NCBI GenBank assembly: GCA_027296665.1
Contig: JAPUIV010000181.1
Location: forward strand, 1 to 5,015
Origin: Acidobacteriota bacterium
GTDB taxonomy: Bacteria; Acidobacteriota; Polarisedimenticolia; JAPUIV01
DNA length: 5,015 bases
Direction of reading: 5' to 3'
Under the pieces are notes generated by a model, which made no database searches, was not told where the DNA came from, and saw only the letters and a list, made by a program, of their open reading frames with translations. Both the position numbers and the translations under genes were made by a program. Below are positions 4,926 to 5,015 of this stretch, piece by piece (positions within the stretch are counted from its first letter, which is position 1; each line of letters begins with the position of its first letter).

Positions 4926-4929
4926 GGAG
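4926..4929 (+). promoter_or_regulatory. Ribosome binding site supporting the TTG start at 4936
   Basis: GGAG lies 6 nt upstream of TTG at 4936, from which an open frame runs to the window edge. It is the second TTG start with a GGAG in this operon. Confidence 0.55.
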
Positions 4930-4935
4930 TAACCC

Positions 4936-5015
4936 TTGCCTGATCCAGAACGAAAGTTTCTGTACAACATCCCAAAATTGAACCGCTGGTTTGCCATCAC
5001 CAGCTTGATCCTTCT
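4936..5015 (+). CDS. Start of the next operon gene, probably a membrane-anchored (c-type cytochrome?) subunit; cut by the window edge
   Basis: A TTG start opens a frame of 26 complete codons to the right edge, 14 bp after the preceding stop. The peptide begins MPDPERKFLYNIPKLNRWFA and then turns hydrophobic (ITSLILL), as expected for a short cytoplasmic N-terminus followed by a membrane anchor. From memory, proteins that start with a similar 'LYNIRKLNxxFAxxSxxLL' pattern and follow this type of cytochrome b pair are membrane-anchored haem c proteins, which would be the electron acceptor of the Rieske subunit. No CXXCH motif is visible in the part shown, so the cytochrome assignment is inference; that a gene starts here is fairly secure from the ribosome binding site, spacing and protein character. 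Confidence 0.65.
   Translation, partial: MPDPERKFLYNIPKLNRWFAITSLIL

Noticed and set aside
1..5015. tRNA, rRNA, CRISPR arrays, insertion sequences, attachment sites
   Set aside because: No repeat-spacer pattern, transposase, terminal inverted repeats or cloverleaf-like sequence was seen; the window is packed with ordinary genes.

Overview
The window reads as ordinary bacterial chromosome, moderately GC-rich by eye. Its core is the 5' part of a cytochrome bc / b6f-like respiratory operon (quinol oxidation): a Rieske iron-sulfur protein, a b6-type four-helix cytochrome b, an enlarged subunit-IV-like protein, and the first 26 codons of a further membrane protein cut by the right edge. The lineage is not determinable here. 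The b6-type haem spacing, the long Qo-side insertion, the APWY Qo motif and the secreted protein with YTNxDL motifs resemble what I recall from Acidobacteriota, deltaproteobacterial and related anaerobe-rich phyla; this is an inference of modest confidence.

Layout. At the left edge is the 3' end of a plus-strand gene with an HEYLH metallopeptidase-like motif. It converges with a minus-strand gene for a small exported protein with two YTNxDL motifs. Upstream of that, on the same strand, is moaC (molybdenum cofactor synthesis), complete and with all the catalytic residues I could compare. moaC diverges across 92 bp from a plus-strand gene for a membrane-anchored HEAT-repeat protein, whose best promoter candidate would give an almost leaderless mRNA. 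A near-consensus promoter (TTGACA, 16 bp, TAAAAT) overlaps that gene's stop codon and drives the Rieske gene, the cytochrome b gene, the subunit-IV-like gene (TTG start) and the next gene (TTG start), which are separated by 13, 21 and 14 bp.

How it works together. The Rieske protein and the two cytochrome b halves would form a quinol-oxidising complex in the cytoplasmic membrane, passing electrons to a c-type cytochrome probably encoded further right. Several residues point to a low-potential (menaquinol-type) enzyme with a covalent haem at the Qi side: Cys57 of cytochrome b, Phe118 in the Rieske cluster-binding loop, and loss of the Qo glutamate (APWY for PEWY). The HEAT-repeat protein may assist the complex, but that rests on position only. 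I found no wholly new system. The points worth a second look are the variant quinol-site chemistry, the enlarged subunit IV, the in-frame split between the two cytochrome b genes, and the promoter arrangements.
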